Assembly: GCA_009760855.2 (NCBI GenBank)
Contig: WPIO01000080.1
Span: 1,701,501 to 1,740,000, forward strand
Source: Cristatella mucedo
Taxonomy: Eukaryota; Bryozoa; Phylactolaemata; Cristatellidae
Direction of reading: 5' to 3'
DNA: 38,500 nt
Below are positions 11,879-19,659 of the stretch, piece after piece (the stretch's first letter is position 1; every line of letters starts with the position of its first letter). Under the pieces are notes generated by a model. The model did not search any database and was not told the DNA's origin. It saw nothing but the letters and a program-made list of their open reading frames with translations. The position numbers and the translations under genes are program-made.

Positions 11879-12284
11879 CAGAGAGAGAGAGACAGAGAGA
11901 GACAGAGACAGACAGAGACAGAGAGAGACACAGAGAGAGACAGAGACAGAGAGACAGAGACAGAGACAGACCTGAGATAAGGTGATAGGGAAGGAAGGGT
12001 AGGAAAGAAAAAGGAAGAGGAGTGATCGCAGTGCCGCGTGTCGAGTGTAAGCAGCAGCTGCCTCGGACTGCTGCTGCAGCCTCTCCGCATTCGTCCAGGG
12101 TGGCGCAAACATCAAGCTGGAGAGTGCGCAGAAGCAGACGGCGCTGCTGTGCGCCGCCGCCCACTCTCACAAGGACGTTGTCGAGCTTCTTCTTGAGAGC
12201 GGTGCCGACATTGACGCCGAGAGAGACGAGAAGGGCAACACGTGCTTACAGGTCGCCCTGACCAAGCACAAGTTACTTTACGGG
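1015..12284 (+). CDS. MIB-like: Mind bomb-like gene 1, 3' part (Mib repeats + ankyrin repeats), 13 exons
   Basis: Spliced gene, read by me as exons 1015-1272, 1590-1841, 2147-2410, 2807-2993, 3666-3769, 3974-4081, 5230-5419, 6837-6946, 7407-7555, 10264-10447, 10854-11008, 11491-11614 and 12099-12284. All joins agree in phase and give one open frame of 757 codons. The first seven exons encode at least five Mib (Mind bomb SH3-like) repeats: a half with FKVGD..V and GHGGW, and a half with LG.VG, an acidic D-x-D-x-D loop, W.(F/Y)NP and CL. The next six encode about seven ankyrin repeats. In the family these parts bind Notch-ligand tails and act as a scaffold for ubiquitination at the membrane. 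The usual N-terminal MIB/HERC2-ZZ-MIB/HERC2 part is absent here and presumably lies upstream. No C-terminal RING is visible. Exon borders are inferred; the family call is firm. Confidence 0.85.
1510..1536. repeat. (CTG)n trinucleotide repeat in intron
   Basis: About nine GCT/CTG units in the intron before gene 1 exon b. Confidence 0.9.
1590..1841 (+). CDS. Gene 1 exon b: Mib repeat halves
   Basis: 84 codons, phase 0 to 0, donor GTGAGT. It has the same layout as exon a: ALGNVGVVV, the acidic loop DIDGDGDAKVRV, WTFNPLCL, then FKVGDTVKVI and GHGGW. It is clearly a tandem duplicate of exons a and c. Confidence 0.88.
2147..2410 (+). CDS. Gene 1 exon c: Mib repeat halves
   Basis: 88 codons, phase 0 to 0, acceptor TTCCCTAG, donor GTGAGT. 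It has SLGQVGTVI, the loop EIDRDDDVRVRV, WVYNPACL, an alanine-rich linker, then FKPGDMVKII and GHGGW. Confidence 0.88.
2807..2993 (+). CDS. Gene 1 exon d: Mib repeat second half + Ser/Asp-rich linker
   Basis: 187 nt, phase 0 to 1, acceptor CCAACAG, donor GTAAGG. It has ALGKVGKVV, the loop EVDSDDDVRVRV and WAFNPQCL, then an acidic, serine-rich tail (SSSESSSSDDS). It corresponds to gene 2 exon 33661-33832, which has the same phases. Confidence 0.85.
3174..3593 (-). mobile_element. LINE-A 3' fragment in gene 1 intron
   Basis: Minus-strand copy of the LINE-A 3' end: the (TAA)n tail, a hairpin-like end (CACTTGATAAAGCGCCCTC), the untranslated part, and the last codons of the ORF. It matches the complement of 14510-14870. 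A long (TC)n tract interrupts it at 3215-3290. Confidence 0.85.
3215..3290. repeat. (TC)n tract inside a LINE-A tail
   Basis: About 38 TC units, placed exactly where other LINE-A copies have AATCTCTTTCTAGGCG. Confidence 0.95.
3666..3769 (+). CDS. Gene 1 exon e: linker exon
   Basis: 104 nt, phase 1 to 0, donor GTGAGT. It encodes ALLKSLEKRMASGDDSSDSS and a further Ser/Lys-rich stretch with no domain. It corresponds in place, phase and character to gene 2 exon 35248-35330. A LINE-A fragment sits in the intron just upstream. Confidence 0.7.
3974..4081 (+). CDS. Gene 1 exon f: Mib repeat first half
   Basis: 36 codons, phase 0 to 0, acceptor TTTCAG, donor GTGAGT. It has SKFSVGDRVAVI and KHGGWVSDMEA, where the usual GHGGW has Lys for Gly. 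It matches gene 2 exon 35456-35560. Confidence 0.85.
5230..5419 (+). CDS. Gene 1 exon g: Mib repeat second half + Ser-rich linker
   Basis: 190 nt, phase 0 to 1, acceptor TCCTGCAG, donor GTATGT. It has ILGQTGKVKHI, TGDLRVMF, FTLNPACC (Phe replaces the usual Trp) and a tail ending in a serine run before SD. It matches gene 2 exon 35685-35859. Its phase-1 end fits the first ankyrin exon directly. Confidence 0.85.
5570..5593. repeat. (CTG)n trinucleotide repeat
   Basis: Seven or eight CTG units after a G-run at 5541-5550, in the intron after gene 1 exon g. Confidence 0.85.
5880..6510. mobile_element. Family C repeat copy 1, with fold-back arms
   Basis: The segment from about 5990 to 6290 recurs in diverged form at about 20770-21080 (shared words include GTAAACCGGAA, ACTTGT..CCAACTTGTC, GTTGAGGTGC and CTTGTGACTTT). 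In addition, 6254-6313 and 6443-6503 are inverted copies of each other (about 60 nt, few mismatches). No coding potential is seen. It lies in the intron between gene 1 exons g and h. Class unknown; possibly a non-autonomous DNA element or a SINE. Confidence 0.6.
6532..6612. repeat. (GA)n microsatellite
   Basis: About 40 GA units directly after the family C fold-back segment. Confidence 0.95.
6837..6946 (+). CDS. Gene 1 exon h: start of ankyrin region
   Basis: 110 nt, phase 1 to 0, acceptor CTTCTTCGTAG, donor GTAGGA. It encodes GGGDNKLVEAVTHGTALDVK, a typical opening half of an ankyrin repeat. A second acceptor 12 nt downstream (exon start 6849) keeps the frame and would drop four residues. 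Confidence 0.75.
7407..7555 (+). CDS. Gene 1 exon i: ankyrin repeats
   Basis: 149 nt, phase 0 to 2, acceptor TTGGACAG, donor GTTGGT. It has two ankyrin cores, GGLAPLHVASGKG and DGDTPLHHASI, separated by a helix ending LLLLEADADI. Confidence 0.88.
7770..8280 (+). mobile_element. LINE-B 3' end, broken reverse-transcriptase C-terminus
   Basis: The + frames carry LTHKACHGLAPPYLAELLHQ and APFVRLRTVGYRSFSSAG, the usual C-terminal motifs of CR1/L2-type polymerases, with stops in frame. The 3' untranslated end (CATGACACCCACGTAGTCTT...) recurs in reverse at about 30930-31150 and 37258-37612. An (ACAT)n tract follows at 8289-8318. Confidence 0.7.
8331..10225 (-). mobile_element. LINE-A, long minus-strand copy, degenerate
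   Basis: Minus-strand reading gives LINE-A polymerase in pieces: SPLDPIPTVLLLRCIDLL, LASSHVTAPFKKAVVRPLLK, SGFRANHSQESALLSVYNDL, GTPQGSVLGPVLFTVYTLPL, FYADDTQLYFCFD (the YADD catalytic box) and FLRLSDDKTNLLVMGKP. Frames are broken by several stops and shifts. It is about 1.9 kb, truncated at its 5' side, and fills most of the intron between gene 1 exons i and j, reaching within about 40 nt of the exon j acceptor. Confidence 0.9.
10264..10447 (+). CDS. Gene 1 exon j: ankyrin repeats
   Basis: 184 nt, phase 2 to 0, acceptor TTCGACAG, donor GTTAGT. It has GETDALQVLLDRGALPNVRN and HGLTPLHYAVLAAKGD, then a charged insert leading to LLQVCDVNVQ. The upstream intron (2.7 kb) is almost filled by two LINEs. 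Confidence 0.87.
10854..11008 (+). CDS. Gene 1 exon k: ankyrin repeats
   Basis: 155 nt, phase 0 to 2, acceptor TCGTCCAG. It has DEEGDSALHLAIVRDCPAMV and FGWNSLHVAVRQGN, so two ankyrin cores. The donor GTGAAA is weak but gives perfect phase with the next exon. Confidence 0.87.
11491..11614 (+). CDS. Gene 1 exon l: ankyrin repeat
   Basis: 124 nt, phase 2 to 0, acceptor TTTCTTTCAG, donor GTGGGA (weak). It has AVEQIVTKAPHMV and RGHSALHMAATLGRKSTVEL followed by LLK. The ankyrin finger continues into exon m. Confidence 0.87.
11796..11970. repeat. (GA)n and (CAGAGA)n compound repeat
   Basis: About 75 nt of pure GA, then about 100 nt of CAGAGA-type units, in the intron between gene 1 exons l and m. 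Confidence 0.95.
12099..12284 (+). CDS. Gene 1 exon m: last clear ankyrin exon
   Basis: 62 codons starting in phase 0 after acceptor TCGTCCAG. It has QKQTALLCAAAHSHKDVVEL, ESGADIDAERD and KGNTCLQVALTKHK. Two endings are possible: splicing at donor GTACGA (end 12284), or reading on to a TAA at 12447-12449, which adds 54 residues including a hydrophobic VPVILLFATVTAGLLITA stretch. A canonical AATAAA at 12890-12895 would suit the second. No RING follows in either case. Confidence 0.8.
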
Positions 12285-12889
12285 GTACGATACGATCGCT
12301 CGGTTCACGATCACGTGCTCTGGGTGCAGTGTTCCCCACCCAGTCATCCCGTCCTGCACGATCACGTAATCGTCCCTGTAATCCTCCTATTCGCCACGGT
12401 CACTGCAGGATTACTGATCACTGCAGAAAGTCAGTCCTGCCTCGGGTAATGCATGGTCGACCTTGCTCGAAGCAGATCTAATGTGCACGTCGTCACGTGC
12501 AGGCCCCACGTCTCCACGCCCCGGGGGGGGGGCCGTGGTCCGCCACTAGCCGAATGCCAGTGGCCAAGTACTCGTTCGTGCATAAGTGCGAGTGGGTGTG
12601 CTTGTGTTGTGTGTGTGCGTGCGCACACGGGCCTCTGTGTTCATGCTTGTACACCACTACTACTGCTACCACTTAGGGGCCATGAAGTTCTGGTCTTCGG
12701 CCGTGGATTATCCGCTTATTCACACCTATTAAATTGAAACGTGTACCTCTCTAGTGTGAGTACAGTAGCCCAAGTGATGCACTAGGCTCATTAGCGCTGT
12801 CGAGCCAGCCAGGTGTGGCGTTCTACGCTATTAGAAGTTGCGGTTGTCCATTCTTTTTGCCATAATTGAAGTCATTTTTTGCCCTCGTA

Positions 12890-12895
12890 AATAAA
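12890..12895 (+). terminator. Possible polyadenylation signal AATAAA after gene 1
   Basis: A canonical AATAAA lies about 440 nt downstream of the TAA that ends the read-through form of exon m. The area is AT-rich, so chance occurrence is possible. Confidence 0.25.
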
Positions 12896-12902
12896 TATTA
12901 AT

Positions 12903-12903
<1 letters not shown>

Positions 12904-12974
<71 letters not shown>

Positions 12975-12991
12975 ATATATGTATATATATG
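12904..12991. repeat. (TG)n flanked by TA repeats
   Basis: About 30 TG units bordered on both sides by TATATAT. Confidence 0.95.
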
Positions 12992-13014
12992 AATAATGAT
13001 CGATCTAGAATGCT

Positions 13015-14850
13015 GTTCCCCGATTCCTGGCTGCACCTCGATGTCTTCAGTTAAGCAGGTCACTAGTGATTTAGTCCTTAAGTTTGTATCTCAATTAAAG
13101 TAGGCAACTAGTCCTCTGGACCCTATTCCCATTGTCCTGCTCCTACGTTGCATTGATCTGCTGCTGCCATGCATAACTAACATCATTAATATGTCATTAG
13201 CCTCAGGTCATGTCCCGGCACCTTTCAAAAAAGCTGTAGTCAGGCCACTTCTCAAGAAAGTGACACTAGATCGAGAACTTAAGCAGCTACTGCCCAGTCT
13301 CCCTTCTACCATTCCTATCAAAGACACTGGAACGGGTCGTGGCAGACCAGCTGAACTCGTATATCGAAACCTCACACCTTGCTAGTAAGTTCCAGTCTGG
13401 CTTTAGAGCTAATCACTCCACAGAGTCAGCATTGCTTCGGGTATACAACGACCTACTTAGGAATGCAGACATGGGTAGAGTGTCTCTTCTTGTTTTGCTC
13501 GATCTTTCGGCAGCTTTTGATACCATCGATCACAAAGTTCTTCTAGAGCGCCTCTCATCTCGCCTGGGCATCACTGGCACTGCTCTGCAGTGGTTCAGGT
13601 CCTATCTCAGTGGGAGACTCCAGAGTATTGACGTGAATGGACAAAGATCATCTGAAGTACCTCTAAAATATGGAGTACCTCAGGGCTCTGTGCTAGGTCC
13701 GGTCCTTTTCACCGTTTATACTCTCCCTCTCGCTGATGTGATTGCCAAGCACAATCTAGGCTTTCACTTCTATGCGGATGACACTCAGTTGTACCTTTGC
13801 TTTGATCCCTCCCAGCCTTCGAGCACCTCAAATTCTCTCAACTCACTTGCTGCATGCATTGATGACATCCGATCATGGATGGCAGCAAATTTTCTAAAAC
13901 TAAACGATGATAAAACTAACTTACTAGTTATGGGCAAACCTAGTGTTATTCAGAAATTGGAAAGGCTGACTTTCAAAATTGGCTCTGCCAGCATATCTCC
14001 AGTTGCATCAGCTCGAAATCTAGGTGTCATATTCCAAAGCGACCTCTCGTTAGACGACCACATCAGCTCCACAGTCAAATCAGCCTATTTTCAGCTTCAT
14101 AACATTGCTAAAATTAGGGCTTGTTTAGATAAGGATACCACGTCCAAGTTGGTCCATGCATTCGTGACATCTCGTCTCGACTTCTGCAACTCACTGCTTA
14201 CTGGCCTACCAGCATGTGCGATCAGGCGATTGCAGCTGATGCAAAACTCTGCAGCTAGGCTTGTCTGTCGTGAGCGTCGCAGTTGCCACATTACTCCACT
14301 TCTCGCCGACCTGCACTGGTTACCAGTCAAGCAACGGATTGACTTCAAGGTTTTGTCGCTCACTTTTAGGTCTCTTCATTCTATGGCTCCAGCCTATCTT
14401 TCAGATATACTACCCCATCAGGCAAAGCATCGTACCACTCGCTTTTCGGAATCCAACAGTCTAGAAATGCCTCGTACAAACCTTAAATTCTTTGGAGACC
14501 GTGCATTTAGCTCGTATGCTCCCACAGCCTGGAACTCCCTCCCGACCTGCATCAGAACATCCCATGACCTGACCACATTTAAAAGAAACTTAAAAACATA
14601 CCTATTTAGGACAGCATTTAGCGGGTCCTTGTGATTCGTCCTCGATGTGCTTATGCGTGCTGACACTGTTCATGCTGCCACTAACCACATTTGCATGCTG
14701 ACCCAGTGCATGTAACCCCTAACCATGTTATTCATTTTGTTTGTTTTTCAAGCATGATTTTACTTACTATTCTATTGCGTATCACTTTGCAGCAAATGTA
14801 AAGCGCCTAGAAAGAGATTAAGTTCTCTGAGGGCGCTTTATCAAGTGCAA

Positions 14851-14872
<22 letters not shown>
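13015..14872 (+). mobile_element. LINE-A, best-preserved copy (5'-truncated)
   Basis: CR1/L2-like non-LTR retrotransposon. The copy starts inside the polymerase (SPLDPIP-like region near 13110), has one frameshift near 13270-13300, and then an unbroken 431-codon frame to TGA at 14632-14634. Then come an untranslated tail, the end motif AAAGCGCCTAGAAAGAG..GGGCGCTTTATCAAGTGCA, and (TTA)n. The endonuclease domain is absent, so this copy is not autonomous. Confidence 0.93.
13191..14634 (+). pseudogene. LINE-A reverse transcriptase, partial, one frameshift
   Basis: Reverse transcriptase and the conserved C-terminal region. In order: LASGHVPAPFKKAVVRPLLK; after a one-base shift, LLPFLSKTLERVVADQLNS; SGFRANHSTESALLRVYNDL; LVLLDLSAAFDTIDHKVLL; GVPQGSVLGPVLFTVYTLPL; FYADDTQLYLCFD (YADD active site); FLKLNDDKTNLLVMG; then the C-terminal LDFCNSLLTGLP, LHWLPVKQRIDFKVL and AWNSLPTCIRTS motifs. 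These are typical of the CR1/L2/Rex group of the jockey superfamily. The 13339-14634 part is open throughout, which argues for recent insertion. Confidence 0.93.
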
Positions 14873-14884
<12 letters not shown>

Positions 14885-14900
14885 TATGTGTGTGTGTGCG

Positions 14901-14945
<45 letters not shown>

Positions 14946-14982
14946 ATATATATATATATTGTATATATATATATATATATAT
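14851..14982. repeat. (TTA)n LINE tail passing into (TA)n
   Basis: The terminal (TTA)n of the LINE-A copy continues as TA and TG repeats. Confidence 0.9.
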
Positions 14983-15851
14983 GATAAAATAATATTAATA
15001 AGTAACTATTTTCACCCGGAAAGGTTAGGCCGGTGTGTAGCTATGCACGAATTTTGTGCTTATCTAACGCAGCATTTCTTTGTGTGTCTTCGATTTAGCA
15101 CACTTAGTCCAGTGCAGTTACCAGTCATGAGCCGACTAACTCGAGGACCAGTGTGATCGGTAAATGCTTGAAAAAAAATATCTCGTAAGTTAGAACTCAT
15201 CCCCTTCCATCGATGCCGCCCTGGATGATGACGATACTGATAGCGTGAACGGCCCTAACCTCAATGGACGGACTCGCATCTCATTGCCTGTTTTGGCAAA
15301 GCAATTAATTATAATTGCTCCTCCTCCGGTGTGAGTCTAAGCCGTGCAGTAGTGTTACCATGTAAAGGCAGAATGTAGTTGCCTAGTGAGCTGTTTAAAA
15401 AAAAACAATTGTCATTATCATGCCAGTCAACTGGAGCGTCCGAGTGAACGTGTAAGATGGGTAGCAGCTAAAATGTGACGACCTTGCATCGTCGAGGGTT
15501 TGCCAGTCTAGCTGCTAGAGTGTACTCTGTCTAGTGTACTATTACTTATATTATCTAGTGCCTGTGCCAGTAGTACTGGTCTGATGCGTTAGGAACGCCT
15601 TGATATACCCTAAGCAATGCATGAAGCGTTGCGATAGTGCTACGATAGTCGGCTAACCATCAACTACATCTACGGTGAGTCGCATACGGTACAGTCGCCA
15701 GCTGCCCGCCCCCCTTGGCAATCCCTCCAAAGTCGCCTGGTCTGGGTCTGATTCTGCATATCTGTCTGTCAAGCGAGTCGGTCTCATAGTACGAAGCCTT
15801 CGAAACGCTCCCTCTGCCTGCGTCTCTCCACATTGATCTGTCCGATTGCAG

Positions 15852-16074
15852 GATGCTCGCCCCCCGGAGAGCTCCCTGCTTATAAGCTACCTCCAGCTCA
15901 AATCGGCAGGTACGGTCAACGTCGGCGCAGTCAGGGTCAGCCGCAGCAACGCGATGGCATTGGCGCGACCGTTGCGCCATTGCCATCACCATTTCCTTCG
16001 TCGTTCACGTCACGCCCCCTACTCGAAGCACTGCGGCTTGTCTGCTTGCAGGCCGTCCCAGCACGGGTCAGTGA
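15852..16074 (+). CDS. Possible terminal exons of gene 1
   Basis: A good acceptor (..TCCGATTGCAG) opens a 58-nt frame 15852-15909 (DARPPESSLLISYLQLKSAG) ending in donor GTACGG. It starts in phase 0, as exon m requires. Its phase-1 end joins an acceptor TGCTTGCAG at 16050-16051, and the frame then closes with TGA at 16072-16074 after a few residues. This would give gene 1 a short tail without a RING. The only support is splice motifs and phase, and a LINE lies between this and exon m, so it is speculative. Confidence 0.25.
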
Positions 16075-16499
16075 GCTCTTACCGGTCACGTGGTGCGGAC
16101 TGCTCGCGAGTCGTTCGCTCCGGGCCCGGCAGGAGGCGCTCGAGTCTTCTGCCGAGGGTGCAGGACCGCAGCCGGATGTGCTTGTGCTTTCTGTGATGGC
16201 TCATGCGTCCTGTATCGTATTGGCTTCTATGGTATTCATTGTTGCATGAACACTGCACGCCTATATACACACAATTCTCTCCCCTTTGCGCCTGGTGATT
16301 TTTAGCCTCTGCCTATGACACGTTGCTGGTAGATTAGACTGCGGTGTGAAGATACTTGCTAGTAAACGGTTGCTGCTGCTTTGGCTGTATCGTTTCTTTT
16401 GTACATGCCTTTTACCCGGCACAGGCAGCGACGTAGCGGGTGCGCTTGTCACACTAAAAGAGAGCAGAGCATGCAAACAAAGTAGACGACTGCTATGTC

Positions 16500-16687
16500 C
16501 CTTAAGAAATACAAGTAGGAGGTACTAGAAAGAGGCAGGCGAGACGTAGGAATCCAATGACAGAGACATGTGGGACTTGTGAATCCAATGACAGACATGG
16601 GGGACAGTCAGAGAAAGAAACCAGGAGAGACTGAGAGGGATATATGTAGGAGAACAACTAAGGGATGGGGCAGACAAACAGGGGCAT

Positions 16688-16761
<74 letters not shown>

Positions 16762-17560
16762 TGAATAATGACTGGCGACGGGGAGAGTGGTGAACAGACG
16801 AGAGACTGAGGGGAGTGAATGGGGAGGTAGGTATAGGGGATATAGGTGAGAAATAAAATGAGATGGCGACTGAGATTACGAGATGATGAGAGTGATCTGA
16901 GATACTAGGTAGAGGGAGGGTGGATAGAAGGAGAGACTGACAAACGGGAGGCCGCGAGGGATGGATGGGAGACAGATTGACCGAGCAGCTGTAGACGTGA
17001 GACGTCGACCGTGGAAGAGTTCGGGCCACCCTGGTCGAGGTGGTTACACCCGTTTAGTGGCATGTCTTGACTTTAAAAAAAAAACTACTAGCTGATTTAA
17101 CAGCCTCATTTGTATAGTGGCAGAAGAGCCTGAACGGCTGTCACCACAGCTTGCAGTTGGCAATAAAGGATCGCCCACTGCAGGACACGAACCTACGCGA
17201 TCTCGGTCGTTAAGAGCAAGCACCTTACCTCCTGGGCAGAGATAGTATACTGGCAGGCAGAGATAGGCAGACTGGGTAATAATTTTAGAGATTAAGTTAT
17301 TAAGAGAGAGGGGGAGTATTAGAGACAAAGAAGGAATCGAGACTGAAAGGAAAAGTAAGCAAGAGGAATGAATCGAGTCGAGAGCAGAAGAGTGAGAGGG
17401 ATGGATAGAGATAAAGCGAGAGAGAGTGGACATTTAGGAAGAGGGCAAGGAAAGGCGACAGACAGGAAGAAAGAGACTGGGATGCCAAGCAGACAGAGGG
17501 GGAAAGGAGACAGCAAAGACAAGATGACTTGTTTTAAGAGTTTAGTACCCAAGAGGCTAT
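16500..17560. repeat. Purine-rich kilobase with (GA)n core
   Basis: The + strand is dominated by A and G over about 1 kb, interrupted by the SINE at 17079-17245. The pure (GA)n core is 16690-16759. GAATCCAATGACAGA occurs twice near 16550-16600. No gene is supported. Confidence 0.8.
17079..17245 (-). mobile_element. SINE-S, minus copy
   Basis: The complement reads as SINE-S: box A-like GGAGGTAAGGTGC, box B-like AGGTTCGTGTCC, then a body ending GAGGCTGTTAAATCAGCTAG. It ends next to an A-run at 17073-17083. Confidence 0.7.
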
Positions 17561-17924
17561 TTCTCTGAGCTTTTACAGCAGCAATGAAGCTGCTGTTCAT
17601 TCACTGGGGTTGTACGGTTATAGATCTGCAGATCTACAGTACATGATGCGCCAGCGTTGATGTGGTAAATGCAAATCTTGAAGCCGTATGAGATTTGTCC
17701 CTTCCCTAGGCAGGTGTCTGACGAGAATCTAATCTAAGAGTCTGGCTCTAGGAAATGTCACTGAATTATCTTAAAGCTGCGACGAATGTGATGCAGATGA
17801 GTTTGGACTCTTACAACCCAGCATCTCTAGGCTACTTCTTAACAATTATAATAACAAGTCTGACATTTGTGTATCGATTTAAGAGAATTGAATCTCTCGA
17901 GTCACGCGAGTCTTAACACGTCAG

Positions 17925-18130
17925 GTGAGCCGTGATGGCACACTAGGTAAGGCGGTTGCTTTCACGACCTTGGGACCGAGATCGTGGGTTCGATTCCTGC
18001 GGTCGGCTCTGGGTCGCAGAAAGGCAGCCGGCTTCTGCCGCTGCTTCTATCCCGTCTGCGTATTCTTCCGCGTGGGAGTGGCGGTGTGGGGAGGGGGCGG
18101 TGCGGTGCGGGGATATGTATTACTATTACA
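17925..18130 (+). mobile_element. tRNA-derived SINE-S head with a different body
   Basis: GTGAGCCGTGATGGCACACT is followed by box A-like TAGGTAAGGCGG and box B GGTTCGATTCC, all as in SINE-S. After about 85 nt the body diverges from the other copies (CTCTGGGTCGCAGAAAGGCA..). It could be a subfamily. Confidence 0.65.
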
Positions 18131-19659
18131 TTATATAATTAATGCAACCTTTTCTAGTCTGCATGGTGCCCAGCAGCTCTTACTCGTCTTTTTCTCCTTA
18201 TAGAGGGAACGGGAGAAAGTCGTCCCCGAGGCGCGGCAGCGTTTAGCGAAAAGCTGCTACGAACGTACGCGGGCGAGTTGTTTCGAGCTCGCTGCGGTGA
18301 CCCATAACACCACAACACCACGCACGTAACGCACGCCCGCCCTAGCAGAGGTGTGACTGATAATGTGAAGCTAGCGACTTGCCGCTATGCTTCTCGTAGT
18401 AAGGCTGTAGGGGCTCGTGGGCGTGCGATGGTGGCGCGACGGAGAGCGAAGCCCCCCACAAGCGAGTCGTGGCTTTGTCGACGACGGCTGTATTATATGA
18501 TGTAGCAGCCGTCGTGCGTGCTGCTCCGGAGCACGAGGTGTTTCTTAGGAGAGTGGATAGCGTGCCTACAGGCCGACGCACAGGCAGAAAGTGAATTGCG
18601 CTGCAAAGAACGCGTCATGTGCCGGCAAGGAGCGCGACCGTTGGGCGAACGGAACGTCGGCTGGTGGGGCGGAAGCACGAGACGGCAATGACACGCCCAC
18701 AAAGCCACCATCCGGTGAGGGCAATCGGGAGTCGTCGCTACGTTGCAGCGGTTATTTCGTAAGTGTGTACAGTATGTCAAAGGACCGGGTGTGCGCCTGT
18801 TAAGGTTGTAGCAGCCACCAAGCCGCTCCGCGGGGAGTGAGTGCTCGACGCACGGGGCCGTCTCCAAGGGAAAGCTCGCCGCGGGAGGCGCTCTACCAGG
18901 AAGCTGAGATTTCACCCCGACGGCCATTACCGTAACGGCCAGTAACCATAACTGAGAGCTTGGAGAGACCGCCATGTAGTAGGACGTAGAAATCACTGTA
19001 TTTAGGCCAATGTATTATTAATATTTCATAATTTAATAAATATATTCATTAAATTAGTTATGAACGACCGGTAATGCTGTAGCTTAACGAATCCGTCGTA
19101 CTCGCTGGAAACCAGGAGCCGATCTGTCGGTTAGGCTAGCTGAACTAGAATGTGTACTGACTTGCGTTCGATTTGCAACCCGTTACTAATTCCGTCTCCT
19201 GGAGTATTCAAGCGAATGCGCAGGCAAAAAGCGCCATAAACTGAAGTTAGTAAGAACTTCCGGGTCATTTGAGGCAAAATTTCAGTAGCGGCTGTACTGG
19301 GCCGGCCCGTGAGGGCGGGTGTCCCGTTATCGCTCTTTATATCAAAATAAAAGGCAACAATATTTATTTTGTGAAAATGTTTGTTATTATTAGGAAACGC
19401 AATGTCCACTGGTCTCACCTGGGTGGCTTTTCTCCCCGTGGCTTCCGCTACTGGTCGTAATAGCCGACGACAAGGGAAAATCCCTTCTCTTGTCGGGGGT
19501 TCGACTTAGGCATCGTGGTGACCCCTTTTCGCATTACCAGCTCGTTTTGAAGCCTACTCGGTACGTATGCGGATTGAGTTCGTTGGCAATCGTAGGTGCT
19601 ATCAATCTGTTTTAGCAGATGTGAGTCCGGGTTTCATGAGAAATAGTTGAATCGCTTAT
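18131..19659. other. Spacer without assigned gene
   Basis: A GC-rich part (18200-18960) has coding-like patches in several frames (see findings) and a 10-bp stem hairpin at 18481-18515. The AT-rich rest (18990-19660) shows nothing I can name. Confidence 0.5.

Noticed and set aside
11551-12170. Long frames over the (GA)n/(CAGAGA)n tract, and similar ones at 3041-3359, 6436-6708, 16570-17029, 22671-23636 and 34656-35218
   Set aside because: They are translations of microsatellites (runs of SL, RE or similar) and not genes.
16090-16305. Cysteine-rich frame (FCRGCRTAAGCACAFCDGSC) as the missing RING finger
   Set aside because: Cysteine spacing does not fit C-x2-C..C-x-H-x2-C-x2-C, no His at the needed place, and the frame is closed by a stop upstream.
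17925-18010. tRNA gene candidates with box A and box B (also 29031-29100 and 31753-31830)
   Set aside because: The same sequence recurs with a shared non-tRNA body, and the cloverleaf stems do not close convincingly; these are SINE heads.
18493-18996. 167-codon minus-strand frame in the GC-rich block
   Set aside because: No recognisable domain, no splice or promoter context, and coding-like frames also occur on the other strand; probably GC-driven.
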